DNA of 54,941 nucleotides from Propionibacteriaceae bacterium (lineage in GTDB: Bacteria; Actinomycetota; Actinomycetes; Propionibacteriales; Propionibacteriaceae). Position 1 is the first letter of the stretch. Every line of letters begins with the position of its first letter. This document shows positions 34,478 through 45,111 of the stretch, one piece after another. Below the pieces are notes generated by a model. The model ran no database searches. It worked only from the letters and a program-made list of their open reading frames with translations, and was not told where the DNA came from. A program made the translations under genes and the position numbers. The stretch lies in NCBI GenBank assembly GCA_030532825.1, contig JAUNKK010000012.1, forward strand, positions 1 to 54,941, read 5' to 3'.

Positions 34478-37400
34478 ATGAGTTCACCCCACTCCTGTAG
34501 CGACCGGACCCCAAGTTCCCCGGCGCGCGCCGATTCGATTCCCTGAACGGCGGCGGCGAGGGTGGGTACCGTCGTCACGCACGGCACGTCCGCGAACACG
34601 GCGGCCGTGCGAATGAGGTACCCGTCGCGCCGGGGGGTGGCGCCTTCGGAGGCCCCCTGAGGGGTGTTGAAGATGAGATCAATCTGTCCGTTGATGATCA
34701 GTTCAACGATGGAGGGTTCCGTACAGCCCTCAGGCCGCTGGCTGAGCTTCATCACCTCCTGGACGGTGACGCCGTTTCGACGCAGCACCGATGCGGTTCC
34801 GGAGGTGGCTAGGATGCGGAAGCCAAGATCAGCGAGCCGCTTGATGGGCCATACCGCATGCCGCTTGTCACGATTCCCGATGGAAACAAACAAGGTGCCC
34901 TCGGTGGGCAGGGGCCAGCCACCCGCGGCTTGCGTCTTGGCGTAGGCGATGCCGAAGTTGATGTCAAGACCCATGACCTCACCGGTGGAGCGCATCTCCG
35001 GGCCAAGCAGGGTGTCAACGAAGCCCCCGGAGACCGTGCGGAACCGGTTGAATGGCATGACGGCCTCCTTGACCGCCACCGGAGCGCCCTCGCGTAGCAC
35101 CGTCCCGTCGCCCTCGGTGCGAAGCATTCCCTCCGCTCGAAGTTCCGCGATGCTTGATCCCAGCATGATCCGGGCCGCTGCCTTGGCCAACGGGGTGTTC
35201 GTCGCCTTCGACACGAACGGCACGGTCCGGGAGGCACGTGGGTTCGCCTCCAAGACGTAAAGCACGTCGGCGTGGAGGGCGAACTGAATATTGAGCAGGC
35301 CCCGGACACCAACCCCAGCCGCAATCAGGTGCGTGGAATGCCGAATGCGTTCGATCATCTCGTCGCCCAGGGTGATGGGCGGCAACGAACAGGCTGAATC
35401 ACCCGAATGGATGCCCGCTTCCTCAATGTGCTCCATGACGCCGCCCAGGTAGAGCTCCTCGCCGTCGTAGAGCGCGTCAACATCAATCTCGATCGCGTCG
35501 TCAAGGAACCGATCGACGAGGACGGGTGACCCTTCGCTGACTTCCGTCGCCCCCGTGATGTACCGCTCGAGGGCAGCGTCGTCGTAGACGATCTCCATGC
35601 CCCGGCCACCCAACACGAAACTCGGCCGCACCAACACGGGATAGCCAATCTCGGCCGCCACCTGCCGGGCCTCTGCCGCTGAGCCGGCCATGCCATGCTT
35701 CGGAGCAGGCAGCCCGGCCTTGGCCAGCACCCGCCCGAACGCACCGCGCTCCTCCGCCAGGTTGATGGCCTCGGGCGACGTGCCAACGATCGGCACGCCT
35801 GCATCTTTGAGGACCTGAGCGAGCTTCAGCGGGGTCTGCCCACCGAGCTGACAGATAACCCCGGCGATGGGGCCTGCCAGGGACTCGGCGTGGAAGATCT
35901 CCAACACATCCTCGGTCGTCAAGGGCTCGAAATACAGGCGGTCCGAAGTGTCATAGTCCGTGGAGACGGTCTCTGGATTGCAGTTGACCATGATGGCCTC
36001 ATAGCCGGCTTCCCGCAGCGCCATCGTGGCGTGCACGCAGGAGTAGTCGAACTCAATGCCCTGGCCGATCCGGTTGGGCCCAGACCCCAGGATCAAGACA
36101 GCTTGCTTCTCGCGCGAAGGCACTTCCGACTCTTTGTCGTACGTGGAATACAAGTAGGGGGTGAGGGCCTCGAACTCGCCTGCGCACGTGTCGACCGTCT
36201 TATAGACGGGGCGGATGCCGAGGGCCCAGCGCAGTTGGCGGATGACCGCCTCATCAAGGCCCCGCAGCTTCCCGATCTGTACATCGGACAGTCCATGCCG
36301 TTTAGCTTGGCGTAGTAGCTCGGGGGTGAGGTGATCGGCTTGCCGTACCTGTTCGCCGGCCTCGAAAATCAAGGCCAGCTGATCCAAGAACCAGGGATCG
36401 ATGGCCGTGGCCTCACCTAGCTGCTCGACGCTCGCCCCCGCCTGTAACGCCGCCATGAGCTTGAGCAGCCGACCATCATGCGGCCTCCGGAGTTCAGACA
36501 GCAGTTCATCCAACGAGGTCCCGTTGTCCCCGAGGAAGAACCCTGTGCCGGTCTCGGTGGACCGCAATGCCTTGCCAAGCGCCTCGGTAAAACTACGGCC
36601 GAGCGACATCACCTCGCCCACCGATTTCATGTGGGTGGTCAGGGTCGTGTCGGCCGAGGGGAACTTCTCAAAAGCGAAGCGCGGCACCTTGACCACGACG
36701 TAGTCAAGCGCGGGCTCGAAGGAAGCGGGGGTGACGCGGGTGATGTCGTTCGGGATCTCGTCCAGCGTGTATCCGATGGCCACCTTCGCCGCGATCTTGG
36801 CGATCGGGTATCCCGTCGCTTTCGATGCCAGCGCGGAACTGCGGGAGACGCGTGGGTTCATCTCAATGACGATCATCCGGCCATCTGCGGGGTTGATGGC
36901 GAACTGAATGTTGCAGCCCCCGGTGTCTACCCCAACGGCCCGGATAATCGCGATGCCCACGTCCCGCATCCGCTGGTACTCGCGATCGGTCAACGTCATC
37001 GCGGGCGCCACCGTCACGGAGTCGCCCGTGTGGACGCCCATCGGGTCGAAGTTCTCGATCGAACACACGACGATGACGTTGTCCGCTTTGTCGCGCATCA
37101 GCTCAAGCTCGTACTCCTTCCAGCCGAGGATGGACTCCTCGATCAGGACCTCCGTCACAGGACTGGCTGCCAGCCCTGCCCCGGCAATGTGCTGCAACTC
37201 CTCTGGGTCGTGGGCGAAGCCGGAGCCAACGCCTCCCATCGTGAAAGAGGGCCGCACGACGACGGGGAAACCAAGCTCCTGCGCCGCAGCTGTCACCTCA
37301 TCCATCGAATGGCAGAGGCGGGATCGTGCCACCTCCGGTGTTCCCCCCGGAATAGTGGTGAGGGATTCAACAATTGCCTTGAACGCCTCCCGGTCCTCGC

Positions 37401-37776
37401 CACGCTGGATGGCCTCGAACGAGGCGCCGATGAGTTCGCAGCCATAGCGCTGAAGCACACCGGACTCATGCAGGGCGACGGCGGCGTTCAGCGCCGTTTG
37501 GCCGCCCAACGTAGCCAATAGCGCGTCTGGCCGCTCCTTGGCGATGACCCGTTCCACAAACTCCGGAGTGATGGGCTCGACGTAGGTGGCATCTGCGAAA
37601 CCGGGGTCCGTCATGATCGTCGCGGGATTGGAATTGACCAGGACGACGCGGTAACCCTCCGCTTTCAGCACCCGGCATGCCTGGGTGCCCGAATAGTCGA
37701 ACTCGCAGGCCTGCCCGATGATGATCGGTCCAGAGCCGATGACGAGGATTGAGGAAATGTCGGTGCGGCGTGGCAT
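34474..37776 (-). CDS. carB: Carbamoyl-phosphate synthase large subunit
   Basis: This subunit makes carbamoyl phosphate from bicarbonate, ATP and ammonia delivered by CarA, feeding pyrimidine and arginine synthesis. The 1100-residue protein contains two homologous ATP-grasp halves. The first has [20 protein letters not shown] and the second [20 protein letters not shown], each followed by its own ATP-binding region with [18 protein letters not shown] and [16 protein letters not shown]. The C-terminal allosteric (MGS-like) domain has [17 protein letters not shown] and the threonine-rich [13 protein letters not shown]. It overlaps carA by one base and pyrD by four. Confidence 0.98.
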   Translation of the reverse strand: MPRRTDISSILVIGSGPIIIGQACEFDYSGTQACRVLKAEGYRVVLVNSNPATIMTDPGFADATYVEPITPEFVERVIAKERPDALLATLGGQTALNAAVALHESGVLQRYGCELIGASFEAIQRGEDREAFKAIVESLTTIPGGTPEVARSRLCHSMDEVTAAAQELGFPVVVRPSFTMGGVGSGFAHDPEELQHIAGAGLAASPVTEVLIEESILGWKEYELELMRDKADNVIVVCSIENFDPMGVHTGDSVTVAPAMTLTDREYQRMRDVGIAIIRAVGVDTGGCNIQFAINPADGRMIVIEMNPRVSRSSALASKATGYPIAKIAAKVAIGYTLDEIPNDITRVTPASFEPALDYVVVKVPRFAFEKFPSADTTLTTHMKSVGEVMSLGRSFTEALGKALRSTETGTGFFLGDNGTSLDELLSELRRPHDGRLLKLMAALQAGASVEQLGEATAIDPWFLDQLALIFEAGEQVRQADHLTPELLRQAKRHGLSDVQIGKLRGLDEAVIRQLRWALGIRPVYKTVDTCAGEFEALTPYLYSTYDKESEVPSREKQAVLILGSGPNRIGQGIEFDYSCVHATMALREAGYEAIMVNCNPETVSTDYDTSDRLYFEPLTTEDVLEIFHAESLAGPIAGVICQLGGQTPLKLAQVLKDAGVPIVGTSPEAINLAEERGAFGRVLAKAGLPAPKHGMAGSAAEARQVAAEIGYPVLVRPSFVLGGRGMEIVYDDAALERYITGATEVSEGSPVLVDRFLDDAIEIDVDALYDGEELYLGGVMEHIEEAGIHSGDSACSLPPITLGDEMIERIRHSTHLIAAGVGVRGLLNIQFALHADVLYVLEANPRASRTVPFVSKATNTPLAKAAARIMLGSSIAELRAEGMLRTEGDGTVLREGAPVAVKEAVMPFNRFRTVSGGFVDTLLGPEMRSTGEVMGLDINFGIAYAKTQAAGGWPLPTEGTLFVSIGNRDKRHAVWPIKRLADLGFRILATSGTASVLRRNGVTVQEVMKLSQRPEGCTEPSIVELIINGQIDLIFNTPQGASEGATPRRDGYLIRTAAVFADVPCVTTVPTLAAAVQGIESARAGELGVRSLQEWGELI

Positions 37777-38900
37777 CAGCGGTCCTTTCCAACCATGAGA
37801 TCGACGAACCGGTCAAACAGGTAGTTTGAGTCGTGGGGGCCCGCGGCAGCCTCGGGATGGTATTGAACGGAAAATCCGGCGAGCTGTCCGTCTCGGCGCA
37901 GTTCTAGGCCCTCCACGACGTTGTCGTTAAGGCTGACGTGCGAGACGCTGGCCTGGCCGAACTCGGTGTCCGTGGCGCGGTCGAGGGGGGCGTCGACGGC
38001 GAAGCCGTGGTTCTGCGACGTCACCTCGACCTTCCCAGTGGTGCGATCCAGGACGGGCTGGTTGATGCCTCGATGCCCGAATTTGAGTTTGTAGGTGCCA
38101 AACCCGAGCGCCCGGCCGAAGAGCTGATTACCGAAGCAGATCCCAAAAAACGGGATCCCCGCGGCCAGCACCTGCCGCAGGACGTGGACGGGGCCGTCCG
38201 CGGTGCTCGGATCACCGGGGCCATTGGAGAAGAAGACACCGTCGGGGTTCAGCGCCGCGATGTGCTCGAAGGTGCTGTCCGCTGGGAGGATGTGCACCTC
38301 GATACCGCGCAACGATAACTGCGTCGGCGTCATGGTCTTGATGCCCAGGTCCAATGCCGCGACCGTGAGGCGCTTCTCCCCCACCGCGGGAATCACCTGG
38401 ATCACCTCGGTGCTGACCTGTCCCGCCAGGTCAGCACCGGCCATCCGTGGCTGGTCCAGCACCCGGCGACGCAGCGACTCCGCGTCGAGGGTCCTAGTCG
38501 AGATCCCTACCCGCATGGCGCCGAGGGAGCGGATATGCCGGGTCAGGGCCCGCGTGTCAAGCTCACAGATCCCGACGATTCCTTGCTCGGCCATCGCCTG
38601 ATCCAGGCTGCGCCGGCTCCGCCAGTTGGAGGGGCGGGGGGCCGGGTCCCGCACCACGAATCCCGCCACCTGGATGCGGGCCGACTCATCGTCCTCGTCG
38701 TTCCATCCGGTGTTTCCGATATGGGGTGCCGTGGCCAAGACCACCTGGCCCCGGTAAGACGGGTCCGTGAGGGTCTCCTGATAGCCAGACATGCCCGTCG
38801 TGAACACCAGTTCGCCGAAAGCCTCGCCCTCCGCGCCAAACGAACGCCCAGCAAAAGAGCGCCCATCTTCGAGAACCAGCAGTGCGGGAACGGTAGTCAT
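37776..38900 (-). CDS. carA: Carbamoyl-phosphate synthase small (glutaminase) subunit
   Basis: This subunit hydrolyses glutamine and channels ammonia to CarB. The 374-residue protein has the CarA-specific N-terminal domain ([20 protein letters not shown] and [15 protein letters not shown]). The class I glutaminase domain has the nucleophile Cys in [16 protein letters not shown] and the His/Glu pair in [17 protein letters not shown] lies upstream of the ATG. It starts only 15 bases after nusB, so no attenuator fits between them. pyrR, pyrB and pyrC, often immediately upstream in actinobacteria, are absent. Confidence 0.97.
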   Translation of the reverse strand: MTTVPALLVLEDGRSFAGRSFGAEGEAFGELVFTTGMSGYQETLTDPSYRGQVVLATAPHIGNTGWNDEDDESARIQVAGFVVRDPAPRPSNWRSRRSLDQAMAEQGIVGICELDTRALTRHIRSLGAMRVGISTRTLDAESLRRRVLDQPRMAGADLAGQVSTEVIQVIPAVGEKRLTVAALDLGIKTMTPTQLSLRGIEVHILPADSTFEHIAALNPDGVFFSNGPGDPSTADGPVHVLRQVLAAGIPFFGICFGNQLFGRALGFGTYKLKFGHRGINQPVLDRTTGKVEVTSQNHGFAVDAPLDRATDTEFGQASVSHVSLNDNVVEGLELRRDGQLAGFSVQYHPEAAAGPHDSNYLFDRFVDLMVGKDR

Positions 38901-38915
38901 GGGCGCTCCATAGAG

Positions 38916-39341
38916 TTACGAGTTGTTTTCTTTGGTCGCTGCGGCCTTACTCAAAAGCCCGTTGAGGAAGCTCGGTGAGCCGTCTGTGGACAATTCTTGC
39001 GCCAACCGGACGGCCTCTGAGATGACAACACCCGTCGGAGTGTCGGTGTAGTCAAGTTCGAAAATGGCGATGCGGGCAAGGTTGCGGTCCACCGCGGGCA
39101 TGCGTCCCAGGGACCAGGAACTATCCAGCGCGGCCGAGATGCGGGTGTCTACTTCGTCGAGGTGCTCCGCCACCCCATGCACGATTCTGGTGGTCAGGTC
39201 CCGAACCGTGATGGTTGACAGATCGCGAGCTTCCAGAAAGGTCTCGACGATGCCCCGGCCCCGAAGCTCGGCAGCGAACAGTACATCCAGAGCAACCCGC
39301 CGGGCCTTCGTCTGGGTACCGTAACGGCCAGACTCAGCCAT
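38916..39341 (-). CDS. nusB: Transcription antitermination factor NusB
   Basis: This RNA-binding protein acts with NusE (S10) in antitermination of rRNA operons. The 141-residue all-helical protein has [17 protein letters not shown], followed by a central [20 protein letters not shown] and the signature [30 protein letters not shown] split across two helices. Length is normal. The start overlaps the efp stop by 8 bases. The efp-nusB pairing is common in actinobacteria. Confidence 0.95.
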   Translation of the reverse strand: MAESGRYGTQTKARRVALDVLFAAELRGRGIVETFLEARDLSTITVRDLTTRIVHGVAEHLDEVDTRISAALDSSWSLGRMPAVDRNLARIAIFELDYTDTPTGVVISEAVRLAQELSTDGSPSFLNGLLSKAAATKENNS

Positions 39342-39897
39342 TCACCCGGGAAATGTAGGAGCCGTCGCGCGTGTCCACCTTGATCTTCTCACCTGTGGTG
39401 ATGAACAACGGCACCTGGATCGTCTTACCAGTCTCAAGAGTTGCGGGCTTTGTTCCCCCAGTCGATCGGTCCCCCTGCAGGCCGGGCTCGGTGTAGGTGA
39501 TGAGCAACTCGACGCTGGCCGGCAATTCAATGAACAGCGGGGTGCCTTCATGGAGCGCTACGGTGGCCGTCTGGTTCTCCAGCAGGTAGTCCCGCGCCTC
39601 ACCGACGGTGTCCTTCGGTACATAGATCTGGTCGAAGGTGGTGTTGTCCATGAACACGTAGTCTTCGCCGTCCAGGTAGAGGTACTGCATGTCACGGCGA
39701 TCGATCGTGGCGGTGTCAACCTTGGTGTCAGAGTTGAAGGTCTTATCGACGATCTTGCCGGAGAGAACGTTCTTCAGCTTGGAACGCACGACGGTGTTGC
39801 CTTTGCCGGGCTTGTGGTGTTGGAACCACTGCACCTGCCACAGCTGACCGTCCAGGTCAAGCACCATGCCGTTCTTCAGATCATTGGTGGATACCAC
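39334..39897 (-). CDS. efp: Translation elongation factor P
   Basis: This factor relieves ribosomes stalled at polyproline stretches. The 187-residue protein starts with GTG at 39897 after AAAGGCGAGG and opens [18 protein letters not shown]. The tip loop is HKPGKGNT with Lys32, the residue that other lineages modify. The OB domains follow, with [17 protein letters not shown]-like and [19 protein letters not shown] segments. Length and domain order are standard. No modification enzyme gene is nearby. Confidence 0.96.
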   Translation of the reverse strand: MVSTNDLKNGMVLDLDGQLWQVQWFQHHKPGKGNTVVRSKLKNVLSGKIVDKTFNSDTKVDTATIDRRDMQYLYLDGEDYVFMDNTTFDQIYVPKDTVGEARDYLLENQTATVALHEGTPLFIELPASVELLITYTEPGLQGDRSTGGTKPATLETGKTIQVPLFITTGEKIKVDTRDGSYISRVNG

Positions 39898-39951
39898 GCG
39901 CCTCGCCTTTCGGACTCTGGATGCATACGCCGTCGCGGAATCTTACCGGAA

Positions 39952-41031
39952 CTACCGCTGTCCGGAAACCGCGACATAGGCGCGGGCCAGTTCGGACTCC
40001 GGGGCATCGGCCAGGATGACCGGCTGCCCCTGCGCTTTCAGGCCCACGAGTCTGAGGGTCGCGCCCCGGGCCTTTTTATCCAGGCTCATGAGATGCCGCA
40101 CCTGGTCCCAGGCCGCGGGATCATAAGACACCGGCAATCCCAGCGCCGCGAGCAGGCGGCTGTGCTCTGCAGCCAGCTGCGGATCTAGACCTAGCAGGCG
40201 GCGGCTGACCTCCGCGATCCACACCATGCCCACGGAAATCGCTTGTCCGTGGCGCCAGGAGAACTCCTCTCGGGCCTCAATGGCATGCCCAAGGGTGTGA
40301 CCGTAGTTCAGGGCCTCCCGCCCCACCTGGCCACCAATAGAGGTGCGCTCCTTCAAGTCGGCAGCCACGACGGCTGCCTTCACGGCGACTGCGCGGGCCA
40401 CCAGATCCGCAAACACAGCCGAACGAACGTCGAGCGCCTCGTCTAGGTGCCGGTCGAGCAGGCGAAGAATCTCGGGGTCGGCGATGAAACCACACTTGAC
40501 GACCTCGGCCAAACCGGACCGGACCTCAGAATCAGGCAGCGTACGTAGCAAGGCCACATCGCACAGCACCGCCCGGGGCTCGTAGAAGGCACCCACCAGG
40601 TTCTTCCCAGCCGTCAAATTAATGCCCGTCTTACCGCCGACGGCCGCGTCGACCATGCCGAGCACCGTAGTTGGCACGCTGATGAATCCGACCCCCCGCA
40701 GCCAACTTGCGGCCACGAACCCTGCCAGGTCCGTGGTGGTCCCGCCGCCCAGACCAACGATGAGGTCGCTGCGGGTGAAACCGTCGGCGGCAAGACGATT
40801 CCAGCACTCGACCAGTACCGCCGAGGTCTTGGCGGCTTCAGCCTCTGGCACGGGGATCAGGGTCACGGCCCCAGAACAGTTGCGGGCCACCTCCGAAGCC
40901 AGCTGCGCCAGCGGTTCTGGGAAAATCACGGCCACCCGATCGGCGACAGCGGTCAGCTCGGCAAGACGATGGACCGCGCCGCCGTCGATAACAACCTCGT
41001 AGGGGGCGGCGCTCGTGACAGGGATAATCAC
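39952..41031 (-). CDS. aroB: 3-dehydroquinate synthase
   Basis: This NAD-dependent enzyme converts DAHP to 3-dehydroquinate, the second step of the shikimate pathway. The 359-residue protein has the NAD-binding loop VGLGGGTTTDLAGFVAASWL and the substrate segment GFISVPTTVLGMVDAAVGGK. The zinc ligands include His in LNYGHTLGHAIEA and in SWRHGQAISVGM. It overlaps aroK by 4 bases and is followed by efp after 54 bases. It forms one translation unit with aroC and aroK. Confidence 0.97.
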   Translation of the reverse strand: MIIPVTSAAPYEVVIDGGAVHRLAELTAVADRVAVIFPEPLAQLASEVARNCSGAVTLIPVPEAEAAKTSAVLVECWNRLAADGFTRSDLIVGLGGGTTTDLAGFVAASWLRGVGFISVPTTVLGMVDAAVGGKTGINLTAGKNLVGAFYEPRAVLCDVALLRTLPDSEVRSGLAEVVKCGFIADPEILRLLDRHLDEALDVRSAVFADLVARAVAVKAAVVAADLKERTSIGGQVGREALNYGHTLGHAIEAREEFSWRHGQAISVGMVWIAEVSRRLLGLDPQLAAEHSRLLAALGLPVSYDPAAWDQVRHLMSLDKKARGATLRLVGLKAQGQPVILADAPESELARAYVAVSGQR

Positions 41032-41525
41032 GGCCTGTCCCTCCCCTCCGCCAGTTGCGCCGCGATATCGGCGGGTTCGCGGTCGTCGGTGAGGATACGG
41101 GTTCCGGCCACGGCTTCATATAGGGGGGCACGTTCCCGGAGCAACTCGATCAGACGGCCCCGTACATTGCCCAGCAGGAGTGGTCTAGCCCGGTTCAACC
41201 CGACCCGCCGGGCCGCGTGTGGAATCGAGACCTCCAGCCAGATGACGTCGTGTCCCGCCAAGGCCTCTCGGATACGTGGGCTCATCACCGCCCCTCCGCC
41301 GAGACTCAACACATCTTTCGTGGTGAGCAACTCCAGGGTGGCAGCTTCCTCCAGCTGGCGAAACTGGGCCTCACCGTCGTCGGCGAAGATCTCCGCGATG
41401 GGCTTACCGACGACCTCTTCGATGCGGGCGTCCACGTCCACGAAGCCCCGACCGAGGCGGGCGGCAAGCAATTTCCCGACAGTAGTCTTTCCGGCCCCGG
41501 GGGCGCCGACCAGCACGATGGTCAT
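41028..41525 (-). CDS. aroK: Shikimate kinase
   Basis: This enzyme phosphorylates shikimate at the 3-hydroxyl. The 165-residue protein begins with the P-loop [18 protein letters not shown], then [14 protein letters not shown] with the shikimate-binding Asp. It has [13 protein letters not shown], the conserved [17 protein letters not shown] and the lid region [12 protein letters not shown]. It overlaps both aroC and aroB by 4 bases. Length is usual for a stand-alone kinase. Confidence 0.97.
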   Translation of the reverse strand: MTIVLVGAPGAGKTTVGKLLAARLGRGFVDVDARIEEVVGKPIAEIFADDGEAQFRQLEEAATLELLTTKDVLSLGGGAVMSPRIREALAGHDVIWLEVSIPHAARRVGLNRARPLLLGNVRGRLIELLRERAPLYEAVAGTRILTDDREPADIAAQLAEGRDRP

Positions 41526-42718
41526 GCCCGAACCCCAAGGCCCCGGGCAGACACATCCGCCAGGTAAGCGTCCCGGTTACGGCGGGTCTCGGCAACGGAA
41601 TCCCCGCCGAACTTCTCTAGGGCCAACTCGGCCAGCACGAGTGCTGTCATGGCCTCGGCGACGACACCCGCCGCCGGCACCGCACATACATCGGAGCGCT
41701 GGTGGTGGGCGGCGGCCGCCTCACCGGTCGCAACGTCCACGGTACGCAGCGCCCGCGGGACGGTCGCGATGGGTTTCATGGCGGCCCGCACCCGAAGCAC
41801 CTCTCCCGTTGACATGCCGCCTTCGACGCCCCCGGAATGCTGTGACGCGCGTGCGATGCCGTCCGACGTGGGTTCGATCTCGTCGTGAGCCGCTGAGCCA
41901 CGGCGACGGGCCAGCTCAAATCCGTCGCCAAACTCGACGCCCTTGATGGCTTGAATGCCCATCAAGGCCCCAGCCAGTTTCCCGTCGAGGCGCCGATCGC
42001 CCTGGATGTGGGAGCCAAGCCCCGGGGGCAGTCCCCAGGCCAACACCTCAACGACCCCACCCAAAGTGTCTCCGTCCCGGCGACAGGCCTCTACCTCCGC
42101 AGCCATCTCCGCGGCGGCAACCGGGTCAAAGCACCGGGTCGGGTCGGCGTCGATTACCTCCTGATCCTCCACTCGAGGCAGTGTCGACATGTTCGCGCGC
42201 ACCTGCCCCAACTCCACCACATGGCTAACGATGCTGATGTCCAGAGCCTGACGCAGGAAAGCGGCGGCAACACTACCCAACGCGACTCGGGCGGCTGTCT
42301 CGCGCGCGGAGGCCCGCTCCAAAATAGGTCGGGCCTCCGAGAAAGCATATTTCTGCATCCCGGCCAGATCGGCGTGACCAGGGCGGGGGCGTGTGAGCGG
42401 GGCATTTCGTGCCTGCCCGTCGAGGTCCCCCGGCGGCACGTCGCCTGGAGCCATGACCAGTTCCCATTTGGGCCATTCAGTGTTACCGACCATGATCGCG
42501 ATGGGCGAGCCCAGCGTCTCGCCATGTCGGAATCCGCCCAGTAACGTCACCGCGTCGGCCTCGAACTTCATCCGCGCCCCTCGCCCCACGCCGAGGCGAC
42601 GTCTCGCGAGCGCCGCCGCGATCTCGGGCTCGCCGACGCGCACATGCGCCGGGATGCCCTCCATGGTGGCGATCAGGGCTTGGCCGTGGGACTCCCCCGC
42701 CGTCAAATAACGCAGCAT
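41522..42718 (-). CDS. aroC: Chorismate synthase
   Basis: This FMN-dependent enzyme converts EPSP to chorismate. The 398-residue protein opens with [14 protein letters not shown] and has [34 protein letters not shown] and [15 protein letters not shown]. The later segments [18 protein letters not shown] and [19 protein letters not shown] are typical. All are standard FMN- and substrate-binding regions. It starts 12 bases after aroE and overlaps aroK by 4. aroA and a dehydroquinase gene are not in the window. Confidence 0.97.
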   Translation of the reverse strand: MLRYLTAGESHGQALIATMEGIPAHVRVGEPEIAAALARRRLGVGRGARMKFEADAVTLLGGFRHGETLGSPIAIMVGNTEWPKWELVMAPGDVPPGDLDGQARNAPLTRPRPGHADLAGMQKYAFSEARPILERASARETAARVALGSVAAAFLRQALDISIVSHVVELGQVRANMSTLPRVEDQEVIDADPTRCFDPVAAAEMAAEVEACRRDGDTLGGVVEVLAWGLPPGLGSHIQGDRRLDGKLAGALMGIQAIKGVEFGDGFELARRRGSAAHDEIEPTSDGIARASQHSGGVEGGMSTGEVLRVRAAMKPIATVPRALRTVDVATGEAAAAHHQRSDVCAVPAAGVVAEAMTALVLAELALEKFGGDSVAETRRNRDAYLADVSARGLGVRA

Positions 42719-42730
42719 GGGGTCATTGTG

Positions 42731-43537
42731 TCAGGTGGCGCGGCGAGCAACGAGTTCCGCCCGTGCGGCGGACAACGCCAGTTCGTAGCTTAGCTGGGCT
42801 CCCGTCAGCAGGTGGAACTGGTCGACGGCCTGACCAGCCAGCAGCTCCAGACCGGTGATGACGGGCTGCTCGGGAGCGGCTGCCTCGCCCAGCGGCGTGG
42901 GCCACGGGTCGTAGATGGCGTCGAAGAGCACCGCGGATCGCGCGGCCCACTCCGCCGCGTGATCCGACGTGGCGGCGGCAGGGACGGTGTTGGCCAGGAG
43001 GTCAGTCTCCCTGATCGAAGCGCCGAGCGGCTGGATCTCCAGCGCCACATTCAGGGCGTTCCCTAGAGTGCGCAACACCCCGGCCCGCTGGGGATCGCGA
43101 GCTAGCACTGTGACTGATTTCACGCTCAACCCGGCGAGGGCCACTAGTAGTGAGCGCGCCGTGGCCCCATTCCCGATGATGACGGCGGAGAACAACTGAG
43201 TCAGGCCGCGGCGGCGCCAGGCCCGCACGAATCCGGGGACATCGGTGTTGTACACCTTGGGCTCGGATGCGAACACGATGGTGTTGCCACCTCCGACGAG
43301 GCGCGCCACAGCGTCGGGCTCCCCCAGCTCAAGCAAAGCCTGCTTGTGGGGAGCAGTCACGCTCAGCCCGGCCCAGTCGGTGGAGTGACGACAGGCCGCC
43401 ACGAAATCGCCGAAGCTGGCGGCCGGGACAGTGATGGCCTCATAAGTCCAGTCCAGCCCCGCAGCCTGGTATCCGGCGCGGTGGATGGCCGGGGATAGTG
43501 AATGCCCGGCGGGATCCCCAACGATGGCGCAACGCAT
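42731..43537 (-). CDS. aroE: Shikimate dehydrogenase
   Basis: This enzyme reduces 3-dehydroshikimate to shikimate with NADPH. The 268-residue protein begins with the substrate-binding AIVGDPAGHSLSPAIHRAGY, with the Ser pair. It has LSVTAPHKQALLELGEPD with the catalytic Lys, and NTIVFASEPKVYNTDVPGF with the catalytic Asp. The cofactor domain has VIIGNGATARSLLVAL and FDAIYDPWPTPLGEAA. The usual GGGGA start of the dinucleotide fold is NGNGA here, within the variation of the AroE family. It directly follows mltG. Confidence 0.95.
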   Translation of the reverse strand: MRCAIVGDPAGHSLSPAIHRAGYQAAGLDWTYEAITVPAASFGDFVAACRHSTDWAGLSVTAPHKQALLELGEPDAVARLVGGGNTIVFASEPKVYNTDVPGFVRAWRRRGLTQLFSAVIIGNGATARSLLVALAGLSVKSVTVLARDPQRAGVLRTLGNALNVALEIQPLGASIRETDLLANTVPAAATSDHAAEWAARSAVLFDAIYDPWPTPLGEAAAPEQPVITGLELLAGQAVDQFHLLTGAQLSYELALSAARAELVARRAT

Positions 43538-44653
43538 CTAGGTGCAGCGCCCTGGATGCGAGTTGCACCACTGCTCGAACAGAGTCACGTTCGCTTTGTG
43601 CCCCTCCCAGTCCTCGGAGTAGCGGGTCTCGCCGGTGTCGAGATCCACGGTGGTGAAGTACACGTAGTTATGCTCTGCTGGGGAAAGCGCCGCCTCCAGC
43701 GCAGCCTGCCCCGGGTTGCTGATCGGGGTGGGGGGTAGACCTTTGTATTTGTAGGTGTTGTACGGGCTATCCGTCAGACGATCCTCTTCTGTCGTCGTCA
43801 CCCGGCTGAAATCCCCCACCGCGTAGTGCACCGTGGAGTCGAACTCCAGTTCCTTGTCGATGGCCAGGCGGTTGTAGATGATGCGCGCGATCATGGCGCG
43901 GTCCTCCGGGCGGCCCGCCTCCTTCTCCACAAGAGAGGCGACGATGAGGATCTCGTAAGGGGTCAGGTTCCGTTCGACGGCTTTCGACTCTAGGTTGAGC
44001 GACCCGGCGACCTTGTTGAATTGCTCCACCTGCTGTTTCAGCACACCAAGAGCCGTTGCGGGCTCGGCTACCTGATACGTGTCAGGGAACAGAAAGCCGT
44101 CAACTGTGCCACCCGACCAGGATGGCAAGCCCAACTCGGAGGACTCAGCCGCCGCCTGCAGGTCTTCCTCCTTCAACCCGAGATCGTTCATCAAGATGGA
44201 CCACTGTTGCGCAGTGGCGCGGCCCTCGGGCAGGGTCACGGTCAGCGCCACCTTGCTGTCCGCATCCAGCAGCAGCGCCAACGCCGCCTCAGCAGACATC
44301 TCGGTGCGAAGCCGGAAGCGCCCCGCCTGCAGCGTCGCAGCGGCCGGGGTGCGCGCGCAGACATCCCGGAATTTGCGGGTGGACTTGATGACCCCGTGCT
44401 CCACGAGGATGTCCCCGATTCGGGTGATATCCACACCCTCAGGGATGGACACGATCACTTCGTCTTTGCCCTCGCCAACGTAGTCGTTCTCGCTGCGCAT
44501 GGCGACCCAGGTTTCTTTCACCTTGTAGTAGGCGAACCAACCACCGCCGATGAGAATGGTCAACGCCAGCACCACCGCGAAAGCGCTGCGCGCGTGGTAG
44601 GCGATCTTTCGCCAGTTCAGTTGGCCGTCGTTGTCCACGAAGGCTGGGCTCAC
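43538..44653 (-). CDS. mltG: Endolytic murein transglycosylase MltG (YceG)
   Basis: This membrane enzyme cleaves nascent glycan strands and sets their length. The 371-residue protein has one N-terminal membrane helix (about 26-48), a LysM-like region with VSIPEGVDITRIGDILVE, and the YceG catalytic domain. The catalytic Glu lies in LVEKEAGRPEDRAMIA, followed by IIYNRLAIDKELEFDST and the conserved SPYNTYKYKGLPPTPISNPG. It ends YSEDWEGHKANV. It overlaps ruvX by 4 bases, and alaS-ruvX-mltG-aroE is a conserved actinobacterial order. Confidence 0.96.
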   Translation of the reverse strand: MSPAFVDNDGQLNWRKIAYHARSAFAVVLALTILIGGGWFAYYKVKETWVAMRSENDYVGEGKDEVIVSIPEGVDITRIGDILVEHGVIKSTRKFRDVCARTPAAATLQAGRFRLRTEMSAEAALALLLDADSKVALTVTLPEGRATAQQWSILMNDLGLKEEDLQAAAESSELGLPSWSGGTVDGFLFPDTYQVAEPATALGVLKQQVEQFNKVAGSLNLESKAVERNLTPYEILIVASLVEKEAGRPEDRAMIARIIYNRLAIDKELEFDSTVHYAVGDFSRVTTTEEDRLTDSPYNTYKYKGLPPTPISNPGQAALEAALSPAEHNYVYFTTVDLDTGETRYSEDWEGHKANVTLFEQWCNSHPGRCT

Positions 44654-45111
44654 GAGTCCTCCTGTTGCAGTGGCACTCCGGCCAGCTGGCCGGAGGAAGT
44701 CTCCAGGTCGAGGGCACGCTGCAGGATCTCGACCGCCGCGGCTTGGTCGATGACGCGCCGCTGCTGCCGCGAATTGCGGCCCGCTCCCCCAAGATTACGC
44801 GACGCTCCAGCCGTGCTCATCCGCTCATCAACCAGCCTGATTGGCACTCCGGGCAGCCGCTCGGCCAGCAGGGACGTGCGTTCCAGCACGAACTTGGCTG
44901 CGAAGGATCGCTCGCCGCTCAGGGTGAGCGGCAGCCCCACATACACCACCGCGGCCTCGTATTCAGATGCGATGGCAGCCAACCGGGACAATTCGCCGCC
45001 GTTGACGCGAACGGTTTCGACGGGGTAGGCGAACGTGGTGTCGGTGTTGCAGGCGGCCACACCGATCCTCGCCTTGCCCCAGTCGATCCCGAGGCGAGGC
45101 CGCTCAGCCAC
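44650..45111 (-). CDS. ruvX: Putative pre-16S rRNA nuclease / Holliday junction resolvase RuvX (YqgF)
   Basis: This RNase H-fold nuclease processes the 5' end of 16S rRNA and has been described as a Holliday junction resolvase. The 153-residue protein has the catalytic start LGIDWGKARIGVAACN, YVGLPLTLSGERS, IRLVDERMSTAGASRNLG and a late VIDQAAAVEILQRALD carrying the last Asp. All acidic residues of the fold are present. The start overlaps alaS by 8 bases. Confidence 0.94.
   Translation of the reverse strand: MAERPRLGIDWGKARIGVAACNTDTTFAYPVETVRVNGGELSRLAAIASEYEAAVVYVGLPLTLSGERSFAAKFVLERTSLLAERLPGVPIRLVDERMSTAGASRNLGGAGRNSRQQRRVIDQAAAVEILQRALDLETSSGQLAGVPLQQEDS

Noticed and set aside
36478-37521. 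347-codon plus-strand frame opposite carB
   Set aside because: Lies wholly inside carB, whose ATP-grasp motifs are on the other strand; His/Arg/Gly-rich shadow.
44021-45028. 335-codon plus-strand frame opposite mltG and ruvX
   Set aside because: Spans two well-supported minus-strand genes and their 4-base overlap, so it is not a real gene.
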